Positions 1-11,387 are shown, counted from the first letter of the stretch. The stretch: DNA of 64,000 nt from Botryosphaeria dothidea (GCA_011503125.2 WWBZ02000062.1:1426001-1490000); one strand, 5' to 3'. Notes: generated from the sequence alone by a model not told the origin. Program-made: numbers and translations.

Positions 1-877
1 AACTACTAGAACTACTAGAACCCGGATAACTATAAGAATAAGAACTAAAGAGATAGGTCTAGTAGGTAAATATAGGGCTACTATAGTAGCCGCTACTAGT
101 AAGAAGAAAAAATAAGAACTAGTATAGGATAGTATACCTAGAGAGAGAGAAGGGGTTTTTACTAGGCGAAAAGATTTTCCCCCTCGTATAAAATAACTAT
201 AAATAGCTAGCCCCGTATAGATCTATAAGGGAGCTATATCGGGAAGAAATAAATTTATCTATCTATCTATATATTTTAGCGAAGTAGTATACTAGTAGGG
301 TATACTTCTATAGTAACTTAGCCTTTCTAGGGTAGTATAGATTCTAAGTTCGAATCTTAGACCGCTTACCTACTCGTAGCATATACGTCCTACGTTAAAA
401 GTATACGTATCTACGTTCTCTCTAGCGGTAATAAGGGGGAAAATCTATAGGTAATTAGGGTAGGCTATAAGTAGTATATACGTCCTACTATAAAAGTATA
501 CGTACCCGCGTTCTCTCTAGCGGTAATAAGGGGAAGAAGAGCTAGCTAGGCGCTTCTAAAAATAAATTTTAAGAGCGCTTTACTAGCGCTTATAAATAGG
601 TAAGCCGGGACTTCTTACGGCTTAGTCTTAAGATTTATAGTTACCTCTCTCTATAGTTCCTCCCTCTTAGCTACTCTTCCTACTTTAGATACCGCTACCG
701 ATATATAGAAAAACTATACTAAAAATAGAGTATCTACGGATACTACTATTATAGATAGGAAAGGTTTTTACCCGGGCTATCCTAAGAAAGTAGCTACGGT
801 TTCCCCTTCTATATACCCTTATAGATAGCTATAGCTATATAGACCCTTCGGGAAGCTAAATTAGCTTAAAATTAAAT

Positions 878-921
<44 letters not shown>

Positions 922-991
922 ATATTTTTTTAATATTTAAGTTTCTTAAATTTTCTTATTTCTAAAGATTTAGTATAATATTATATATATT
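1..991. repeat. AT-rich, RIP-damaged repeat DNA with microsatellite and a 65-base direct repeat
   Basis: Very TA-rich sequence with no credible open frame. It has a tetranucleotide (TATC)n microsatellite at about 867-925, a short version near 258-275, and a direct repeat of about 65 bases (about 377-440 and 471-533) sharing the core TTCTCTCTAGCGGTAATAAG. The depletion of C and G fits RIP-degraded transposon remains. The parent element is not recognisable. A T-arm-like hairpin near 343-361 is not accepted as a tRNA. Confidence 0.6.
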
Positions 992-2846
992 TAACGTATA
1001 ATATAAGTATACGGTCTATATAAGTATACGGTCTATCTTACTAGATCTAAGCTACTTTATAGTTAAGTAACTTTATAATATAAAGTAAAATCGATAATCT
1101 ATAACGTAAATATTATCTTTTATTAGTTTCTATATCTTTTTTATATATACGTAAATTATATCTAGTCTCGTCGTATATCTTATACCGCCGTTTCTTCTTC
1201 GTAGGCCTACTTAATTCCGTCTCTCCTCCGCGTACTTTCTACGAAATCTTACTAACCGTATTATTTTAAGAGACTAAATCTAGTTCTTCCGCGACCGTAA
1301 GTACGCTATACTTCTAAATCCGCTTTCTTTTACGCTTTCTACGTTACGTTACGAGCGTATTTATATTTCGAAGCTCTATATTTTCCGCTTAGATAAGCGT
1401 CGCCTAATACGCTATTATTCTAATACCTTTTATAAGGAGATTAATCGCCTTATAAATCGGAGTTAGTAAGCTATTCTAATATAATATAATTCGGCTTTAG
1501 ATAAGTATACTTTAAGATATAACCTTAATTATATTTTACGGTGTTTTCGACTTCTAAGATATACTCCCGGCCTCTAGGGGGGTTAGCGTACGAAGTCTAA
1601 TATCGAGCTTCGAAACTACGGCTTTAGGGTCGTGCGGTACTAGGCCTACTCCTCGGAATCCTTCTTAAATATTCGCGCTTATAAAAGTAGCTACGAAGGC
1701 TACCTTAAACGCGGGTAGAAAGTCCCTCTTCGCGATATAGGTATATAGTACGCGTATAAGGTTCTCGATTTACTTTCTATACGCCTTTTTTAGGGGCGAA
1801 AAACAACTAATATCGAGTAGCTAGAGGAGATAGGACGAATACGCAGGCATGTAGAGCGTAATAATCCTGTTTTATTCGTAGAACTCGTCGAATTTAACGG
1901 ACTAGTGACTTTTATAGCCATCGATAATTAGGAGACGATATACCCCCTTTATACGGTCTTTTATATATTTATCGAAGTGCTTTATCTATTCGAGACTAAG
2001 TTTATTCGTCGTCTAGCCGTTATCGCTTACGCCAATAGCCTAATCGCGTGGTGTTTCGTTAGTATACTAGTTAGCAAGGTAATTTTATGCCTTAAAGATT
2101 ACGAACGGTGGAATCGCCTAACCCGTCGCGTTAATTCCTTAGATTAGCGTAACCTATTCGCGATCGCCTTGCTATAATTATTTTAGCCGATTCCGTCTTT
2201 CTAAAGAGGTGATAACTAAGCCCGTCGAAATTATGCCTATTATAAAGCCCGTCTCGTCGAAGTTGTGTATATCCTCGTCCACGATCCCATACTTTGCTTT
2301 TATATTCCGCACGAGATTAAACCACTTCGTAATAATAACCGGATCTTCGCATTTTGCTCTCTATCGGTCGTACGCGCGACTCAAACAGGTTTTCAGCTCG
2401 GGAGCTCGTCTAACAAAGTTTAAAGGCCAGTTCTTGCCAATAGGAGGCGCGTCGCGTTTGGAAAGAAGAAGATTGGCCATTGCTCGAACGGCTTCGAGCC
2501 GGGGCGGAAATCCTCGCGAATCTAAGTCGAGGATATACTTGGTAATAACCTCCTCTTCAAGCGGCGTGAGATTTTAAGCTTTAGGCGTGTAATCGCGTCG
2601 TGCTGTAATTCCGTTACGTCGCCGCCGGAGTGTGGTGCGGGAGACGCTATACGTGTCTACAGCGCGTCGTTCGCTTTTAATTTAGTTTCGCTCGATAGCC
2701 TGTGATGCTAGGAGTATATTTGCTTCATATAAAGAAGATTGACGTTCTAGTTGTTGATGCATCGCGTTGCAAAGTAAGGAGGACGCGTTTTGTTGGTGGG
2801 GTGGACCGCATGCTTATGTGGACCGCATGCTTGTGTGACACGTTAT
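992..2846 (-). mobile_element. pogo/Fot1-type DNA transposon, RIP-degraded
   Basis: The ends are inverted repeats. On the right (about 2799-2846) the subunit GTGGACCGCATGCTT occurs twice in tandem. On the left (about 992-1036) the reverse complement of the same double unit is present with G-to-A and C-to-T changes at nearly every difference. Between them lies a minus-strand DDE transposase relic. A length of about 1.85 kb fits Fot1/pogo elements of fungi. The right quarter has near-normal composition while the left half is extremely AT-rich, so damage is graded along the element. Exact termini and a TA target duplication cannot be fixed because both flanks are also degraded. Confidence 0.82.
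1150..2762 (-). pseudogene. pogo-family DDE transposase pseudogene
   Basis: Translating the minus strand from the ATG at 2762 gives a fungal pogo transposase in family order. First comes an HTH/CENP-B-like N-terminal part (motif LTPLEEEVITKYILDLDSRG). Then comes the first catalytic block NFDETGFIIGIIS, where the first Asp of the DDE triad lies. The block with VSDNGWTTNKLSLEWIKHF, the IDGYKSH block and the GLVPHDPKAVVSKLDIRLRT tail follow. The frame is interrupted by many TAA/TAG stops at positions where Gln or Trp is expected (for example Trp before YTNETPRD), as RIP would make. It cannot encode active transposase. Unbroken reading on the opposite strand at 2209-2577 is only its shadow. Confidence 0.85.
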
Positions 2847-2988
2847 AGTGTATTTTTTACTTTTAATTTAGTTTTAATTAATAGACTATAATACTTTATA
2901 TAAGGCTTAGGCCTCTCGCTACTATAATAGAAGTAAAACATAGTAGGATTATCGCGTACTGCTTATTCTACACCACGCGAAGAGGGTA

Positions 2989-3145
2989 TGTTAGAAGGAA
3001 CAGGGTCTAATCGAACCAAGGGTCAACACCAAAAAATTTGTTATATAGCTACTATATAAGAGGGACCGGGTCACCTACTCTCCTCCTCTTTATGCCAATC
3101 TACGATGAACTTCACTCCCTATACAAACAACCCACTTGTTCAATA
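2989..3145 (+). repeat. Small solo LTR (copy 1), TGTTAG...TTCAATA
   Basis: This 157-base stretch matches the reverse complement of 40681-40836 almost throughout, sharing for example GTTATATAGCTACTATATAA. Differences are mainly transitions (TGTTGGG became TGTTAGA), consistent with light RIP. It lies in the opposite orientation to the other copy. No matching target-site duplication is seen (GGGTA before, ATAGA after). It may therefore be a rearranged end of a larger element. The superfamily is uncertain; TGTTGG starts are common in Copia LTRs. Confidence 0.75.
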
Positions 3146-3529
3146 ATAGATTAAATAAACCCATTAATTTTGTCTGAGGATAAAGTGGGAGCGTGTTGAT
3201 CCTCCCAGCATAATCAGCGTTGAACCGATCGTATAATATTGATAGGATGCTGGTCTCAGTTTAACTTTCCTACAATAGAACACTCCAACCTCCGAATTAG
3301 ACATCTTCCTAAATGCGATGTTGGAAAGACTCCTGTGCAGACTTTCTGTCCGTGAAATCGTGAAGTCTCTATTTTGAGTTTCATATGAATGCGGGACAAT
3401 GCTGAGATTTTCCGTTTTCTGGTGTCATGCAACAAGATATTCGATGTCCTGATGTGGTGGGAGGTCCTGGTGTGGTGCCTCGTCATTACGATGGTAGATT
3501 TCAGTCCATCGCATCAACCCTACACGCTC
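3146..3529. other. Intergenic, nothing recognised
   Basis: Between the small LTR and the HET pseudogene. Short open frames on both strands have no recognisable motif. Composition returns to normal here, marking the border of the RIP-affected block. Confidence 0.4.
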
Positions 3530-5394
3530 TCAAACCATGGCCTCTGGGTGTTCAGGGTCTTTTGATCCCGCACAAGCTCCCTCACCTTGGTCCACACGAA
3601 GGGATACATTGTTGAAGAGAGGCACAGGGGCGAGAACGAGGCCGACATAATCAACTACCGGTAGGTTTACACGGTAGCTGGAACCAAGAAGTGCAATGCG
3701 AAGGCAGGAAGAATCGTATTCTGGATCCTCACTACCGGCGAATCCGCGATTCTGATGGTAGTGCTGCTCTAAAGCCTCTACAGCTTGAGACATGGTCTCC
3801 AGATCGCCAAAGTAGTCCACTACACGACCGAAAACAGATTTTGAGATGTGATGGTCTAACATGAGGCCTCGGTAATACTGAGGGCTTCCGGACATTCGTG
3901 GTCTGAAGAGTGGAGAGCGCAGGGTTGACAAGGTGCACGATTTGACGAAGGGTGTCAAATACCAAGACATACTCTGTAATTTAAGGTAGATCTTGTTCAT
4001 GCTGTTTTCATGGGGTTCGATGACTCTCATCATTTTCAATCCGTTCTGAACTTGCCATTTGGTAGTAAACGACGTCTAAAACCAGTCATCGACCTTGCAT
4101 TTCTGTGTAATGAGCCAGCTTCTTCGAGGTTTCTGATCGGCCGAGCTGTGGATGAATGTTTGCGACAGTATGGGTGACCGAGCTACCAGTTTCGTTCCAA
4201 ATTCATCCTCTAAAGCATGAAGCTGAGATTTATCGTCTTCCCCTGGCGGAAAAGGATTGCAGCTGATGCCATATGTTTGCAAAATGCCGTAAATACGATC
4301 CTTTGGACTGGTGACGCGGCGTCTTTGCGCAATGGAATACGCTGTGTGGGGGAACTCGATGTTCATAGCGGCCAGGCCTCGTTCCTCTTGTAGATCTAAC
4401 AACCTCTCCAGGCGCTCTTTGATCACCGTGAGATATTCATTGCTCTTTCGTGGCCTTACGCCGTCATTAGACCCAATGGTAGGACTTCAGCGCTTTTGAT
4501 GAGGTCAAACATGCGTCCGTCGTGGAGGATTGATTGCAAAGCAAACATATCATTTTTTATTCAACTGAAATTCCATGGTGGCGTTTGATCCTTCTCGCTG
4601 GGACCCAAAAAAAGGAATCCATCGTCGAACGAGACCCAAGAATCTGGCCGCAAGACCATCTCTTGCAGAGTCCAGAGAGAACGGAACCAGGGATGCTTGA
4701 GCACAAAATCCATCAACTCCTTCAATAATTGCGAATCTTGATCAAGCTTTTGCAAAAACTGATTTGCGGTCTGCACGCTTTGAAATCCAGACACGTGCTG
4801 ATTGATATTGGCCAGAATATCTTCCACGGTCCTGAGTATACTTGGAAGGTCGATCTTTTTAAGAGACGACAACCATGCAAATGCCTCCTGCGCATGTTGG
4901 AAAATTTCGACTTGTCGCCCGATTTCTTGACCGCGCAGCAAAGCGGCCTCACGTGTTTCCGCCTTGTGTTGCTGATGGATACATGCTATTTCCACCCAGA
5001 GCCACTCGCAGCTTCGGCGAAAGCCCTGCGCCGCGCGTTGTATTGCCTTCTGAAAGTTGGCAGGAGTGAAATGATCTGTCCTGATCCGTGGGATCGGCCA
5101 CTTAACTCCATGGACAATTAGTGGTGCTTCCGCCGACGTCGGATCCTGATAATAGCCCCATGTGTAGCTAAGAACATTGTACTCTGGTGCCTCTACGCCA
5201 TTGCAGATATTGTGACCTTTTTTAGCGTATGAAGTCATTGTTCTCACATGAAAAAGTCGATGGGGCCAAATTGAGTTGGGAATGAGAGATTCATTCTGGG
5301 CAATAGCCCGTCCCGCCCACGGGTTCATGGGTGCGGGTGGAGGCGGGGGAGCTTTCGGTTGCAACATTTCGAACTGTGCTGATTTTCGGGACAA
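3530..5394 (-). pseudogene. HET (heterokaryon incompatibility) domain gene, broken
   Basis: HET-domain proteins act in fungal non-self recognition and cell death. The first 277 codons (5394 down to 4561) show the HET blocks in order: YNVLSYTWG near residue 70, the LWVEIACIHQ block, FAWLSSL, and PWFRSLWTLQEMVLR. The same frame then hits TGA at 4561-4563 but continues sensibly (LQSILHDGRMFDLIKSAEV) to about 4475. There the reading must shift into another frame carrying the typical RRVTSPKDRIYGILQTYG block (4426-4076). A TAG follows (4076-4078), and coding-like sequence continues in the same frame to 3530. The two stops are what C-to-T or G-to-A change of CGA and TGG or CAG would give. No intron with usable sites removes all three lesions, so it is called a pseudogene. 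An unusual multi-exon gene is the weaker alternative. Confidence 0.75.
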
Positions 5395-5459
5395 GCAGGC
5401 GGGGCAGAGAACACGAGTATGGGGATGATACCCGCTTCTCTCCGCCCTGTCGACCGCCC

Positions 5460-5839
5460 AAGTCCACTCACCAATTCGTAGACAAACTTGGCTCGGAAAA
5501 CATTCCTGAGATCTTCAAAGCATTCCAATTGATACGGTACGTTTTATCTGACGCCTGATTTGCATCGTATTATCTGATCGAATCAGTTACGAACGCACCA
5601 ATCTTACCCAGCGCATTGGCTGGGAGAATCGCCACAAGTTGCACCAAACGGACTGGGAGACTGTGAAGAAGAACCCGGGGTTGATTAAGATTGTACACGA
5701 TGAGTGGCTGCTTAGCCATGATGCAGAGAAGTATGCGGAGGAAAATGCGGAAAATGCGGAAAATGCGGTGCAAGCCTTGAGGTCTGGGACGCCATCCAAG
5801 TCCACCAATGTACCAGATGGGTACGTCCATCAGGACTAG
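5460..5839 (+). pseudogene. 3' fragment of an FAD-dependent monooxygenase gene
   Basis: Two exons can be read. The first ends at 5536 (…IFKAFQLIR). A 50-base intron runs 5537-5586 (GTACGT…TCAG). The second exon (5587-5839) begins YERTNLTQRIGWENRHK, passes WLLSHDAEKYA and stops with TAG. The spacing of the helix ending in …LIRYERT, followed by W(L/I)..HDA..YA, resembles the C-terminal end of salicylate-hydroxylase-like class A flavoprotein monooxygenases. No FAD-binding N-terminal part exists upstream, where the HET pseudogene starts on the other strand. The exon also holds a short tandem array of GAAAATGCG. I read it as a 5'-truncated relic. The family assignment is moderately sure and the left edge is approximate. 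Confidence 0.5.
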
Positions 5840-6079
5840 GATGTTAAGAGCTTGATGGAGCTGGATGCCCAAAGGGCACACTAGATCCTTATTTCATTGT
5901 CAAGAAAGCAGGCTATCCTTATGGCGGTGGCTGGATTGTCTGAGGGCACAGCCGTAGTGACGAATGCTGTATCAAGGACTTTCGGCCATTGCCGCGCAGT
6001 TCAATGAGATCAAATTCTCGATCATCAACAGAGATACTAAGAACTTTACTGTGCATATGTACCCATCATCACTCTTCCT

Positions 6080-7342
6080 CTAGCCATGCACCATATCATC
6101 ATAGTCTGGAAGAATCCACCCCTTCACCTCCTCACGAAGAATCAACCTGCCAATGACATCCAGCCGTAAGAAAGAAACTACAGCTAGCACAAGGTGGATT
6201 ATTGTAATGAACAAGGGTGTCGACGGGAGTTTTCTCCAGGGGTTTGACTCGATCAGGCCCTTCTGGACTTGGTCCATGAAAGGGCGGAACTTTTGTTCGT
6301 ACGCCTTCAGCGCTGACGCAATGCCGCTCTTGGTGCTTTCTCCTTCAAGGCGTCCACAATGCTTTCCAATCTCGCCAGCCATTATGTATGCACCGACGAG
6401 GGCGCTAGTCGTGCCCATCCCTGTAGTTGCGGAGGGGCAATACGCGGCGTCTCCAAGAAGAGCGACGCGGCCGCTGGACCAGGTGTCCAGCTTGACCACT
6501 CCCAGACGCTCACAGTAGAAGTCGTCCGCGTCCTTCATTGCCTTCATCATTCTGTCCACCTTCCACCGTGCACCCTGGAAGAGCTCTGCCAGGGCGCTTT
6601 TTTCCTCGTCGACATCGCCCTTCGGGCAGTTCTTCAACCTCTCTGAATCGGTGACGCAGGTGACGTAACCCTGCACAGTATGTGGGTTGTGCCTTCGAGT
6701 GAACAGCATTCGACCCCCCGGGGCCATGTAGATCGTAGCGTCGTATCTCTCTCCCTCTTGTATCGGCTCAGGAATGGTGAAGTACGCAGTGTAGACGCCG
6801 AGGGGGTAGAAAGGATCCTGGACACCGGGGCCGAGCATCATCCTGCGGGTGCGCGACCCCTGGCCGTCGGCGCCGACAAGAAGATCGAACCGCTCTGTCT
6901 TGCCGTCGGAGAGACGCACTTCGACGGCGCTGTCATCCTCCGTAAAGCCCTCGATGGTTGTCCCGAAGACGTACTTGACGCGATCCCCGGTGGCGTCGTG
7001 CAGGAGTCGGCAAAGATCTCCCCTCATGATTTCGAAGTCGGTGGTGAAGCTCTGCAGACCCTCGCCGGACCTGTTCGCTGGGAAATAGGCCCATTGTCTG
7101 CCAGAGCCGTCGACAATAGATAAGCCCTGCTCCTGGACTGATTTGGATCGGAAGTCTTTCTCGAGACCCATACGCTTCATGACCTCGATACCGTGCCCCC
7201 GAAGGTCGATCTGGAGTCCCGTGGTTCGTAGGATGGGAAAGCGCTCGATGACCGTGACGTGGTGGCCCAGCTTTGAGAGCCAGAATGCAAGGGCATTGCC
7301 GGCAATGCCTCCGCCACAAATGAGGATTTTCAGTTGAGCCAT
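6080..7342 (-). CDS. FAD-dependent monooxygenase (PHBH-fold hydroxylase)
   Basis: Single-exon gene of 420 residues, a usual length for class A flavin monooxygenases that hydroxylate aromatic or polyketide substrates with NAD(P)H and O2. The N-terminus has the dinucleotide-binding GGGIAGNALA (residues about 10-19) followed by the acidic end of the second strand (VIER). DLLVGADGQGSRTR near residue 155 is the DG motif, and GRVALLGDAAYCPS near residue 292 is the GD motif that binds the FAD ribityl chain. A hydrophobic stretch near residues 375-392 (LFITIIHLVLAVVSFLRL) could be a C-terminal membrane anchor, also found in monooxygenases of secondary metabolism. It lies 5' to 5' with the Zn2Cys6 regulator at 8329. 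Substrate unknown. Confidence 0.88.
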   Translation of the reverse strand: MAQLKILICGGGIAGNALAFWLSKLGHHVTVIERFPILRTTGLQIDLRGHGIEVMKRMGLEKDFRSKSVQEQGLSIVDGSGRQWAYFPANRSGEGLQSFTTDFEIMRGDLCRLLHDATGDRVKYVFGTTIEGFTEDDSAVEVRLSDGKTERFDLLVGADGQGSRTRRMMLGPGVQDPFYPLGVYTAYFTIPEPIQEGERYDATIYMAPGGRMLFTRRHNPHTVQGYVTCVTDSERLKNCPKGDVDEEKSALAELFQGARWKVDRMMKAMKDADDFYCERLGVVKLDTWSSGRVALLGDAAYCPSATTGMGTTSALVGAYIMAGEIGKHCGRLEGESTKSGIASALKAYEQKFRPFMDQVQKGLIESNPWRKLPSTPLFITIIHLVLAVVSFLRLDVIGRLILREEVKGWILPDYDDMVHG

Positions 7343-8328
7343 AGTCTTTTTCCGTGTTGAGTCTCTAAAGAAGATGGAAGTTGGTTACTTTGAGGATGCT
7401 AAGCAGTGTGTGCAGTCCGGTGTTTCTTGTGAGAAGTACTGATGCTCTAAATCTAAAGAAGAGCTACCTCTACCTCGGCCGAAGCACCGTCAATTTCATG
7501 CTTGAAGCCCCGTCTTGGGGGCTAAAGCCGCGACGCACGTTGCGCCCGAAGCCGGCGGACGCAGGCTACAACGAGACCGGTGATATCAGCAAGTGGGTCG
7601 GGTATTACTAGCGCCTTCATGAGTAGATGTAATGAATCTGAATTAATTTGTGCAAACGCAGACGAATAAGTGAGACTTTTTCCCGACTGAAACGTCTGAG
7701 CGTTCTTTGTTTAATGACAGTAAACTATAGGCAATCCGTAGTCTTCCTGTGCTTGTACAATGTGGCTTGCAAAAACTGATTGGAGCTTTTGTTCGGGCTC
7801 GGGTGTAAGGTGAGATCGGGCGGGTGTTTACGAGTGGGGGTTTGCCATTGTCAGACAGGAGATCGAAAGAGCGAGATGCATGAGACATTCGATCGTCCTC
7901 CCTGGCTACTGGAGCTTGCGACTTTGATTCAAATGCCGAGCTTTGGCCTCAGCAATACATAATAATTTTCCTTCATACTCGTCGTTCCGATTTGCTTTAA
8001 GGTAAATTTTATGGTTATCGAGCTACGGCTCCCCGTAGCCCTGATCTTTCAAACCTCTGCTCTTAGAGTTTACCAAAATCTATCTGCCGAAATCCCGTGC
8101 ATAAGAGTGCATTTCATTCCGAGAGCGGATGCAGTGCTCTGGATCCGAGGACACGGAGATAGACGGGGAATCGCAGATATTTCTTGGCGTGGTTCGGCCG
8201 GTCGCAACGCCTCAACCCGGAGCCAGCGGGAGAGGCCTGCATTATCGGCCGCCCTTCATTCTTTCTGTTGAACTCAATCCGCCGGCCATCCCGTTACGCC
8301 CCGGGCGACTTCCCCAAAGAGATTCCAA
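7343..8328. promoter_or_regulatory. Shared upstream region of the monooxygenase and the Zn2Cys6 regulator
   Basis: A 986-base region between two divergent genes. No long credible coding frame and no RNA gene seen. It must contain both promoters; I could not pick a convincing inverted CGG-type operator by eye. Confidence 0.35.
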
Positions 8329-10537
8329 ATGGAAACGGGGCTGCCGAGGTCGACCGGCCGCAAACGCCGAAGGCCAGCTTTGGTGTGCGAACAGTGTCGG
8401 ATCCGCAAAACTAGATGTGATCGGAACACGCCGTGCGACAAATGTACCCGTGGCAGGAGGACAGCCCTCTGCGTCTATACAACCGACGATGCCTCCTCCG
8501 TATCTGCACCCGACAAGTCCCAGAACTATCCCCCGGCCCTGCCCCCCGCACCACCCGGAGAAAGAGCGGCGGAGCCAAGCCCTCACGTGGATCTGAACAG
8601 TAGCGTAGTCATTGCATCTGGACCACGCCAGAGCCTGACAGAATCTGAAGAGTCGAATCTGGGTGGCTCAGACCCCAAAGGAGCTGACCGCGGCCACACT
8701 GCTGGCGCTTTCTGGAAGGGCCGGATATTTGGGCCGTCACACTACTTGAATGTTATAGAACACGTATGCCAGTAGACCTCCGGTCAGTAGGTTCAAGCTA
8801 ACGGTCAAAAGTTTCACGACATTCTGTCGATCTATCAATCTACTCACTCCTCAGCTCGTACAATCACCGCTAAATGCAAAAATCTTGCGACTGTTGTCAA
8901 GAGGCGGCAGCGAGTTCGCTGGGCAAACCGACCCGAGTTACACGAGCTTATGCCTCCACGCGCGGTTGCAGACAAGCTTCTTGAATATTATCTGCAAACA
9001 TTCGAGACTGTCTTCCGAGTGGTTCATATGCCCTCTCTGGCAGCGGAATACGAGCGATACTGGGCCAACGGCAGCTCACTCAACGATGTGTCCATAGTCA
9101 GGCTTCTGCTCATCTTGGCATTGGGCAGCTGCTTCTATCAGGGTGCCGACCGATCTTCTCTACATTCCACTGCCATAACATGGATCATGGCCGCCTATAA
9201 TTGGACTTCTGCGCCAAATATAAAGCATCACCTCACCATTCCCGGCATTCAGATCCACTGCCTACTCCTCTTGGCTATGCAAACCCACAGCGTCGGTGGC
9301 GACATAGTCGTGGTGTCCGCCACCAATCTCATCGGAATGGCGAAACAGATGGGACTTGATCGAGATCCATCAAGCATCTGCAACATGTCTCCGCTGCAGG
9401 CAGAAATCAGACGACGTTTGTGGACCACAACCCTGGAGCTTCTCGTGCAAGCGAGTATCGACTGTGGCCAAGCGCCTATTGTTTCTCCTGATGATTATGA
9501 CTGCCCGCCGCCTACGAACGTAAATGACATACAGCTCAATGATGAAACGAATGCCAACATCATCCCTGAGCCTCTCGAATCTTACACGCAAGCATCCGCA
9601 GCCATCATCCTCGCCGAGTCTCTCCCCGTGAGGCTCAGAATAACCAAATACCTCAACCACATCCGCTCCGACATCTCATACGACTCTACACTGCGCCTGG
9701 GAACCCAGCTAAACCAATCCCTCCGCACCCACTTCGACAAAGCCAAACAGCACATGCCACCCTTCCAACTGCACCTCACCACCCTCCTCACGCACCGCTT
9801 CCTCCTCTCCCTCCACCTCCCCTTCGCCACCAAAGCCGCAGCAGACCCGACGCGCTACCTCTCCCGCAAGATCGTCGCCGACACCAGCCCCCTCCTCCTC
9901 GGCCGCAGCGCGTCCCCGCCAACCCCACCATCCCCCTTCGACCCGCCCACCGCCGCCCTGCCCGCCTGCCTCGCCCACGCCAGCGGCTTCTTCCGCGCCG
10001 CCCAACTGCAGGCCGCGGCCGCCGTCGCCCTCGAGCTGCTCGCCGCGCCGCCCGCCGCGCTCGCCCCCTCGCCCGCGAAGCCCTGCGCGCCTGCCTCGCC
10101 GACTACGTGCGGCGGCTGCGGCGCGGCGTGCGCGACGGCGCGCCTGCCGCGGCCGTCGGGTACAAGGGCTACCTGTTCCTGGCGTGCGCGCTGGCGCAGG
10201 TGGACGCCGTGCAGGAGGGGAGCGCGGACGTGCGGGCGCAGGTGGCGGGCGCGGGGGACGCCGCGCTGGGGGAGTGCGTGGAGGCGTTGGCGGCGGAGGC
10301 GGCGGCGGAGGGGGAGGGGCAGCGAGAGCACGCGGGGGGTCTGGAGACGCCGGTGGCGGTGGTGGGTGAGGGGTGGACGCCGGATGATGGCGAGGAGTTT
10401 GGGTTGCTGGACTTTCAGTTTGTGAGTGCTTGCGTGGCGTTGCGGTGATGGCGGCTGTTGCTGACGTCTAATTGCAGGACCCGGATTTTGATGCGGTGGT
10501 TCCGGGGTCGGGTCAGATGTCTGGGCTGTTTTCGTGA
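8329..10537 (+). CDS. Zn2Cys6 transcription factor with fungal-specific TF domain (frame break near 10.06 kb)
   Basis: Exon 1 (8329-8763) encodes the binuclear zinc cluster: C-x2-C-x6-C-x5-C-x2-C-x8-C starting CEQCRIRKTRC at residues about 20-48, preceded by a basic GRKRRR stretch. A 48-base intron (8764-8811, GTATGC…GCTAAC…AAAG) leads to exon 2, which carries the middle homology region with the usual IRRRLWTTTLELLVQASID block. At about 10.05-10.07 kb, in very GC-rich DNA, the coding sense jumps from one frame to another. The downstream frame (LAREALRACLADYVRRLRR…) runs to 10421. A final intron 10422-10477 precedes a last 19-codon exon ending at 10537. One missing base would restore the frame, so this is either a sequencing or assembly error or a recent disabling mutation. 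It probably regulates the divergent monooxygenase. Confidence 0.8.
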
Positions 10538-10700
10538 GGCTTTAATTTCCGTCTACATGGGAATATATGGGGGGCGACGGAGGGCCCGCGCTGATTGGAC
10601 TGCAGATGTCGTAGAGTGACCGTGACATGGTTGAAAAGAGGATCTACAGGATTTGCAACTATAATTGAAGATACAGAGAACTTCGACAGGATGCTACTGA

Positions 10701-11387
10701 TCAAAATCCAACTGACTGTGCAACGAATTCAGCTGCCTCGCCAGCATTGGCCGCATAACTCAAGTGCGGCGGCAAGATGATCGGCTTCCCTTGACAGATC
10801 AAATCACCAGCAGCGCAAAAGACCTTCAAATTTGGAACGTTGGTGACAGGTTGAGGGTAGTCTGGGTCGCCAAAGATGACCGCTCCCGCCACGCCGGCGG
10901 CTGTTGCGTAGTCCAGCTGCGCGCCGGCGTTGTGCACAAGCTGTCCTCCTTGACTGTTTCGCCAAAGGTGTCAGCACAGGAGATCCATAAGTCCATCAAA
11001 GAATTATAGCTCATACCTGTACCCAGACATGATGATCCTCGAGCCCGGGCAGCTCCACACAGTCTGCCGGACCATCTGCGCCATCATGCTGCTTCCGCTC
11101 GGCGAGCCTCCTACGAGGTACCCTGAGATGAGTGCGTCATACGGGACGCTCTGGAAGTCGGAATTGCCCTCGCCCAGCCGTGCGCCCAGCGCGGCCTGGA
11201 ACTGCGGGCCCACGACGGTGCCGATGGGCGGGATTTCGCCAGTGCCGCGAGCGAAGATGACGACGACGGGCTTGCAGGCGAAGCCGAACTGGCGGGCGAC
11301 GAGGCTCTCACCCGGAAAGGGAGATGAGGACGCCGCCACACTACCGGCCAGTAGGGCGGGGAAGAGCAGGGTTGTGAGTTGGACCAT
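10701..11387 (-). CDS. Cutinase (carbohydrate esterase family 5)
   Basis: Secreted serine esterase that cleaves cutin ester bonds. Two exons, 11387-11017 and 10953-10701, are separated by a 63-base intron (GTATGA…AACAG) and give 207 residues, the normal cutinase size. There is a signal peptide of about 19 residues (MVQLTTLLFPALLAGSVAA). VVVIFARGTGE is the oxyanion-side block. The intron splits the catalytic serine codon (AG|T), and splicing yields GYSQGGQLVHNA. The catalytic Asp lies in GDLIC and the His in PPHLSY. All triad residues are present, so the enzyme should be active. Such genes are common in plant-associated fungi. Confidence 0.93.

Noticed and set aside
335..370. T-arm-like hairpin TCTAAGTTCGAATCTTAGA
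   Set aside because: No matching acceptor stem, D-arm or A box upstream; the sequence is RIP-degraded repeat DNA.
2209..2577. Plus-strand 122-codon frame
   Set aside because: It is the antisense shadow of the minus-strand transposase, which shows family motifs.
4076..4096. Very short intron removing the TAG in the HET gene
   Set aside because: The only GT…AG pair spans about 18 bases, too short for splicing.
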